Assembly: GCF_030811595.1 (NCBI RefSeq)
Contig: NZ_JAUSRB010000002.1
Location: 5,518,001-5,582,000, forward strand
DNA: 64,000 nucleotides
Direction: 5' to 3'
Source: Streptosporangium brasiliense
Lineage (GTDB): Bacteria; Actinomycetota; Actinomycetes; Streptosporangiales; Streptosporangiaceae
Shown: in pieces, positions 59,407 through 64,000 of the stretch
Position numbering within the stretch: the first letter of the stretch is position 1
Layout: each line of letters opens with the position of its first letter
Program-made: the position numbers and the translations under genes
The notes under the pieces: model-generated
Database searches by the model: none
The model's input: only the letters and a program-made list of their open reading frames with translations
What the model was told of the DNA's origin: nothing

Positions 59407-62325
59407 TCATCGCGCGCCGGTGGGCGGGGCGCCCCCGGAGTCCGGGTCGGCGCCGACCAGCCGGGCCAGCTCGGTGCGGGTGGTGACGCCGAGCTTCGGA
59501 TAGACCTTGTAGAGGTGGTATTCGACGGTGCGCGGGCTGAGGAACAGCTTGGCCGCCACGTCCCGGTTGGAGGCGCCCTCGGCGACGAGCCGGGCGATCC
59601 GCAGCTCCTGGGGGGTGAGCGCGCTCAGGGCGGCCGGTCCGGGCCGGGAGACGGTCTCCCCCGCGGCCCGCAGCTCGCTGTGGGCCCGCTCCGCCCACGG
59701 CTCGGCGCCCAGGCGCTGGAAGGTCTCCAGCGCCGACCGCAGCGGCTGCCGCGCGTCGCCGCTGCGGTGGACCCGGCGGAGCCGCTCGCCGTACAGCAGC
59801 GACGTCCGGGCCTGCTCGAAGGGGGCCGGGCCGCCCTCGTCGTGCAGGCGCAGGGCCTCCTCATACAGCGAGAGGGCCTCCCCGCCGTCTTCGAGCAGTG
59901 CCCGGCACCGGGCCAGCAGGGCCCGCGACGCCGGGGTCTCGGCGTTCACCGACCACTGCTCCAGGTGGGACACCATGGCACGGGCCGCGTCGTGGTCACC
60001 GCACGCGACCGCCGCCTCGACCCGGTCCGGGGTCGACCTCCAGACGACCGTGGCCTGCCCGGCGCCGGGGCCCGCGGCGGCCAGCGCGGAGAAACGCGAG
60101 TGGGCCGCGGCGAAGCGCCCCATGCCCAGGTCGAGCAGGCCCAGCGCGTACGACGCGGTGCCCGCCCGCAGGCCGATCCGGTGAGGGATGGCGATGGCCA
60201 GCGCCTCCTGGGCGTGTTCGCGGCAGACGGCCTCCTGGCCGCGCACGGCCGCGACCGCCGCGAGGTTCGCCAGGTGCGCGGCGGCGGAGTTGGTGTAGCC
60301 CGCCTCGCGGGCGAGCGCCAGCCCCTCCTCGGCGAGCGCGGCGCTGACGGCGAACCGGCCGTTGATCCGCTCGGCCGTCGAGACGAACTCGAGCACCACG
60401 GGCAGCTGGCCGGTCAGCCCCGAGACCCTGGCGACCCGGCCGGCCCTGCCGACGAGCTCGGCCGACACGTCGGCCTCTCCCAGGTAGCTCGCCGCCGCGG
60501 AGGCCCACAGCAGCTCGGAGGCGGCCGACAGCTCACCGGCCCGCAGCAGCGCCTGCCGCAGCGCGGCCCCGCCCCGCCCCGTGTCACCGGCGAGCATCGC
60601 GCCGATCCCGACCAGGACCGCCCGCAGGAAGGCGTCGCCGCCTTCGGGCAGCGACTCCGCCTGCCGGCCGATGTCGACGATCGCGGCCGTGTCCCCGACG
60701 TAGGAGGCGGCCTCGGAGGCGTCGGCCAGCATCTCCAGTGCCTTGCCCGGATCCACCGCGCGGGCATGGCCGGCGCCTTCGAGGAAGATCCGCCAAGCCT
60801 CGGCCGCGTCTCCGCTGTGCAGCTCGGAACGTCCCCGCAGCTGGACGAGCTCGGCGATCAGGAGGGGGTCGTGGGCCAGCTCCCGCGCCTGGGCCCGGTA
60901 GGTCTCCGACTGGCCGGGGCGACCGCCCAGCCACGCGGCGGTGGCCGCGTCGGTGAGCCGCCGCGCCCGGACGGCGGGTTCGGGGGTGAGCTCGGCCGAC
61001 CGGGCCAGGGCGACGGCGGCGTCGGCGTATCCGCCCCGTGACCGCGCCCGCTCGGCCGATGCCGCCAGCTCGGCGGCGACGTCCTCGTCCTGGCCCACCG
61101 AGGCGGCGGCCCGGTGCCGGGCCCGCCGGTCGGCGTCCCCCTCCAGCAGGGCGGCGAGCGCGGTGTGGACCAGGCGCCGCTGCACCGAACTCGACCGCGT
61201 GTACACCGCCGAACGGATCAGGGGGTGCCGGAAGCGGACCGTCGTCCCCTCCACGCCGACGAGTCCGGCCGCCTCGACCGGATGCAGCTCCGCCGGGTCC
61301 ACGCCCAGCCGGTCCGCCGCGCCGAGGATCAGCCCCAGGTCACCGCGTCCCTCCACCGCGATGACGAGCGCCATCAGCCGGCCGGCGGCCGAGAGCCGCT
61401 CCACCTGGTCGCCGAAGATCTGCCCGAGGCCCGCTCCCACGGGGAGCGGATCCGGCAGGGCGGCCCTGCCGGCGAGCTGCTCAAGGGTGAGGAGCTCGGC
61501 CACCTCGCCCAGCGCCAGGGGATTACCGCCGGTCAGCGCGACGAGCTGCTCGCTCACCCGCCGGGCCGGCGGCGCCGCCGACCGGGAGGCGAGCAGGTCG
61601 GCCGCGCTCCGCGGGTCGAGGCCCGTGACGTGGAGGTCCGGGACGCCGCGCAGGCTCGCCGTGGCGTCCCCACGTACGGCGATCAGCATCCCCACGCCCT
61701 CGGTCCGCAGGCGCCGGGCCGCGAACAGCAGGGCGTCGGCCGAGGCCTGGTCGATCCACTGGAAGTCGTCGATCAGGCAGAGCAGCCCGCCGGCCGCCGC
61801 CGCCTCGGTGAGCAGGGACAGCACGCCCGCCGAGATGAGGAAACGGTCGTCGGTGCGGGTGGAGGCCAGGCCGAGTGCCCCGCGGACGGCCTCGCGCTGC
61901 GGGCCGGGCAGCAGGTCCAGCAGCTCCGTCTCCGAGCGCAGCAGCTGGTGCAGCCCGCCGAAGGCCAGCCCCGTCTCCGGCTCCGTGCCCGTCGCCCGCA
62001 GCACCCGCATCGGGGCGCCGGTGGCGGCGGCGAGATCCAGCAGCGCCGACTTGCCGACACCCGCCTCGCCACGCAGTACGAGCGCTTGGCCGGCGCCCGC
62101 CCGCGCGGCGGCCAGGAGCTCGCCGATCGCGGCGCGCTCGGTCACTCGCCCGTGCAGCGCGAGGCGGTCCTCCGGCTGCCGGACCTGGTCGGCGGTCGTG
62201 TCGTGCACCTCGATGAGCTCAGGGATCCCCGTGCCCAAGGAGCACGGCAACCCCTGCGCGATCGGCCCCGGGAGCTCGCCCCCCTCTCGTTCCGTGCCCG
62301 ACTGTACCGTCTCTCCCGATCTCAC
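59407..62325 (-). CDS. Large ATP-binding LuxR (LAL/MalT-type) transcriptional regulator
   Basis: Up to 972 residues. An AAA/STAND ATPase region near the N-terminus has Walker A GEAGVGKSALL and Walker B LLCLIDDFQWID. A long helical tetratricopeptide-like middle follows. The C-terminal LuxR-type helix-turn-helix (LTPQELRIARLVAEGASNRDVA, then LSPRTVEYHLYKV) binds DNA. LAL proteins are activators, often of secondary metabolism or catabolic genes. GTG at 62325 opens the frame, but an internal GTG at 62208 is also possible since the first 40 residues look unlike the family. It lies upstream of the hydrolase and its tandem repeats on the same strand, which makes those genes plausible targets. Confidence 0.92.
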   Translation of the reverse strand: MRSGETVQSGTEREGGELPGPIAQGLPCSLGTGIPELIEVHDTTADQVRQPEDRLALHGRVTERAAIGELLAAARAGAGQALVLRGEAGVGKSALLDLAAATGAPMRVLRATGTEPETGLAFGGLHQLLRSETELLDLLPGPQREAVRGALGLASTRTDDRFLISAGVLSLLTEAAAAGGLLCLIDDFQWIDQASADALLFAARRLRTEGVGMLIAVRGDATASLRGVPDLHVTGLDPRSAADLLASRSAAPPARRVSEQLVALTGGNPLALGEVAELLTLEQLAGRAALPDPLPVGAGLGQIFGDQVERLSAAGRLMALVIAVEGRGDLGLILGAADRLGVDPAELHPVEAAGLVGVEGTTVRFRHPLIRSAVYTRSSSVQRRLVHTALAALLEGDADRRARHRAAASVGQDEDVAAELAASAERARSRGGYADAAVALARSAELTPEPAVRARRLTDAATAAWLGGRPGQSETYRAQARELAHDPLLIAELVQLRGRSELHSGDAAEAWRIFLEGAGHARAVDPGKALEMLADASEAASYVGDTAAIVDIGRQAESLPEGGDAFLRAVLVGIGAMLAGDTGRGGAALRQALLRAGELSAASELLWASAAASYLGEADVSAELVGRAGRVARVSGLTGQLPVVLEFVSTAERINGRFAVSAALAEEGLALAREAGYTNSAAAHLANLAAVAAVRGQEAVCREHAQEALAIAIPHRIGLRAGTASYALGLLDLGMGRFAAAHSRFSALAAAGPGAGQATVVWRSTPDRVEAAVACGDHDAARAMVSHLEQWSVNAETPASRALLARCRALLEDGGEALSLYEEALRLHDEGGPAPFEQARTSLLYGERLRRVHRSGDARQPLRSALETFQRLGAEPWAERAHSELRAAGETVSRPGPAALSALTPQELRIARLVAEGASNRDVAAKLFLSPRTVEYHLYKVYPKLGVTTRTELARLVGADPDSGGAPPTGAR

Positions 62326-62433
62326 CCCCGGCCCGCTCCCGCCCCCGGGACGCGCGCTGAGCGCCGTGACCGTGGCGGGGCGGCTGTCCGCCGGGCAGGG
62401 ACTCCGGGCGCGTCCGCGTCCGCTCTGCGGCGG

Positions 62434-63447
62434 TCAGAGCCGGGGGTCCACGTGGATCTTGGGGCCCGGGCCCGAGCCGGTGGGGCGCCGGCCCGCCAGG
62501 ACGTCGCCCACGCCGTCCAGCCCGATGGTGGCGGCCACCAGCGGGCGCGGGTCCACCGTCCCCGAGGCGTAGTGCTCGATCGCCCCGGCGAGGCCGGGGG
62601 AGCCGCTCAGGACCCCGACCGCCGTGACGTCCTTGAGCACCATCGTGCGGGTGTCGACGGTGCTCGGGGCGGACGCCAGGCCGATGTAGACCACGCGCCG
62701 GCCCGGCTCCACCAGGTCGAGGGCGCGGGCCGGCAGGGCCGGGGAGTTGGCGGCGTCGATGACGGCGTCGAACGGCAGATCCGGGAGACGCTCGGAGGTC
62801 CACGCCCCGTGCACCCCGAGCGTGCGGGCGAAGTCGAGCGACGGCTCCGAGAGCCCCATGACATGCACCTCCACGCCCTGGGCGAGGGCGAACCGGGCGG
62901 CGAGCAGGCCGATCGTCCCCGGGCCGAGCACCAGCACCCTGGCGTCCGGCCCGAGGGCCGCGCCCTCGACGGCCCGCAGCGCGTTGCCGCCCGGCTCGAC
63001 CATGGCGCCGGCCACCGCGTCGACCGTGTCCGGCAGCGCGTGCAGTGCCGTGACCGGGACCGGCAGCTGCTCGGCCAGGGCGCCGGGCCATCCGCCGCGG
63101 ATGCCGATCTCGAAGCGGTCCTCGCACACGTGCTGCAGCCCGGTGCGGCAGCGGCGGCACCGGCCGCAGCCGAGCATGGTGTCACCGGTGACGCGCCGAC
63201 CGATCCAGCTCGCGTCGACGCCCTCGCCCACGGCGGAGACGCTCCCGCACCACTCGTGCCCGATGCGCATCGGATATCCGGCCTGGCCCTCGCGCAGGTA
63301 GTCCATGTCGCCGGAGAAGAACTCGGCGTCGGTACCGCACACCCCGGCCCGCTCGACGTCGACGACGACCTGGCCGGGCGCGGGGACCGGCGGCTCGACG
63401 TCCTGCACCGCGAACCGGCGCGGGCCGGTGACGACAAACGCTCTCAC
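62434..63447 (-). CDS. Zinc-dependent medium-chain alcohol/sugar-alcohol dehydrogenase
   Basis: A 337-residue MDR-superfamily enzyme. Catalytic zinc ligands are in CGTDAEFF and IGHEWCG, and the structural-zinc cysteines are in CGRCRRCRTGLQHVC. The nucleotide loop LGPGTIGLLAA follows, and AMVEPGGNALRAV is typical of sorbitol/threonine dehydrogenase-like members. It oxidises a polyol or sugar with NAD(P)+. GTG at 63447 has AAGG upstream and starts at the conserved strand. The dehydratase gene diverges from it 196 bases away, which suggests a shared carbohydrate catabolic role. Confidence 0.9.
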   Translation of the reverse strand: MRAFVVTGPRRFAVQDVEPPVPAPGQVVVDVERAGVCGTDAEFFSGDMDYLREGQAGYPMRIGHEWCGSVSAVGEGVDASWIGRRVTGDTMLGCGRCRRCRTGLQHVCEDRFEIGIRGGWPGALAEQLPVPVTALHALPDTVDAVAGAMVEPGGNALRAVEGAALGPDARVLVLGPGTIGLLAARFALAQGVEVHVMGLSEPSLDFARTLGVHGAWTSERLPDLPFDAVIDAANSPALPARALDLVEPGRRVVYIGLASAPSTVDTRTMVLKDVTAVGVLSGSPGLAGAIEHYASGTVDPRPLVAATIGLDGVGDVLAGRRPTGSGPGPKIHVDPRL

Positions 63448-63643
63448 GTTCAGCCTTCCCCATCGGCGCGCGGCGGGTACGGCGTGCCGGCCCGCCGGGG
63501 CTCTCGCCGCCGCCGGGAGGGCGGCGCGCCCGGACCCGGACCCGGACCCGGGCCTGTCCGCCTGGTCGTCGCCGCGGCCCCGCCCGCGAATGATTGAATC
63601 CCAAACACTAGAGCAACGTTCGGGCAAGTGGAATGAGAGTGCT

Positions 63644-64000
63644 ATGACCGAGCAGCGCAGCTCACAGTGGTATGCCGGGAGCGACCGCAACGCCTACATC
63701 CACCGCGCGTGGATGCGCCGGGGGCTGCCGGCGCACTCCTTCGACGGGCGGCCGCACATCGCGATCGCCAACACCGCCTCCGACCTGACCCCGTGCAACT
63801 CCCACCTCGACGAGGTGGCCGAGAGCGTCAAACGGGGGATCTGGGAGGCCGGCGGCGTCCCGATGAACCTCCCGGTCGTCTCGCTGGGGGAGACCCTGGT
63901 CCGGCCCACCGCCATGCTGTGGCGGAACATGGCCGCGATGGCGGCCGAGGAGATGCTGCGGGCCAACCCCGTCGACGGCGTGGTGCTGCTGGGCGGCTGC
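63644..64000 (+). CDS. IlvD/Edd family dehydratase, N-terminal part (3' end outside window)
   Basis: The first 119 residues of an iron-sulfur dehydratase. FDGRPHIAIANTASDLTPCNSHLDEVA contains the first cluster-ligand Cys, and VVLLGGC at the window edge would hold the second. The family includes dihydroxyacid dehydratase (IlvD) and sugar-acid dehydratases. The opening SQWYAGSDRNAYIHRAWMRRGL resembles arabinonate/xylonate-type sugar-acid dehydratases more than IlvD. ATG at 63644 is the first good start, with only a weak GAG upstream. Divergent to a polyol-type dehydrogenase, it probably takes part in sugar-acid catabolism. Confidence 0.85.
   Translation, partial: MTEQRSSQWYAGSDRNAYIHRAWMRRGLPAHSFDGRPHIAIANTASDLTPCNSHLDEVAESVKRGIWEAGGVPMNLPVVSLGETLVRPTAMLWRNMAAMAAEEMLRANPVDGVVLLGGC

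Noticed and set aside
1..64000. tRNA, rRNA or insertion sequences
   Set aside because: No conserved tRNA T-arm in a cloverleaf context, rRNA segment or transposase was recognised on either strand by eye.

Overview
The window is a very GC-rich stretch of an actinomycete chromosome. The gene set points to a filamentous, sporulating actinomycete. It includes an F420-type LLM oxidoreductase, a snapalysin, an alpha-lytic/streptogrisin-type protease, a Spo0M protein, a HelD-type RNA polymerase ATPase, a LAL-type LuxR regulator and a PAS-SpoIIE phosphatase. Streptosporangiaceae is my best guess, by inference. I saw no rRNA, tRNA, CRISPR array, insertion sequence or replication origin.

Layout. 1-3.3 kb: 3' end of a diacylglycerol-kinase-like gene and helY. 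3.6-16.7 kb: a compact biosynthetic cluster. Its minus-strand operon reads, in order of transcription, methyltransferase, imine-reductase-like enzyme, NRPS A-PCP, PKS KS-AT-KR-ACP, type II thioesterase, P450, methyltransferase; a second P450 diverges from it. 17-25.6 kb: EF-hand protein, small membrane protein, RNB ribonuclease, 5'-3' exonuclease, SpoIIE phosphatase, M24 peptidase, acyl-CoA dehydrogenase and a membrane protein. 25.7-33.4 kb: Old Yellow Enzyme, disulfide-type flavoprotein, CHASE3-type histidine kinase, Lrp regulator and a secreted ceramidase. 33.5-40.2 kb: sugar uptake and use operon (ROK repressor, ABC importer, GH4 glycosidase, BadF-type kinase) with a clear palindromic operator. 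40.4-46.3 kb: HelD-like ATPase, then lnt-ppm-fxsA. 46.4-54.2 kb: accessory enzymes, an MFS exporter, exoproteases, nucleoside hydrolase and Spo0M. 54.5-64 kb: small Cys/His protein, hemerythrin protein, LLM oxidoreductase, covalent flavin oxidase, RdmC-like hydrolase, LAL regulator, zinc alcohol dehydrogenase and the start of an IlvD/Edd dehydratase.

How the genes work together. The most interesting part is the 13-kb biosynthetic cluster. An adenylation-carrier protein with no condensation domain feeds one KS-AT-KR-ACP module with no release domain. The simplest product is a gamma-amino-beta-hydroxy acyl thioester, released by the stand-alone thioesterase and then methylated, oxidised by two P450s with altered I-helix motifs, and acted on by an enzyme carrying the imine-reductase cofactor signature. 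The cluster sits between helY and the exonuclease/M24-peptidase genes. As I recall the mycobacterial map, these are near neighbours there, so the cluster looks like an insertion into a conserved backbone. A second theme is leaderless transcription: four genes have a TANNNT box 6-7 bases before the start codon. The helD-like gene appears to use a rare ATT start codon.
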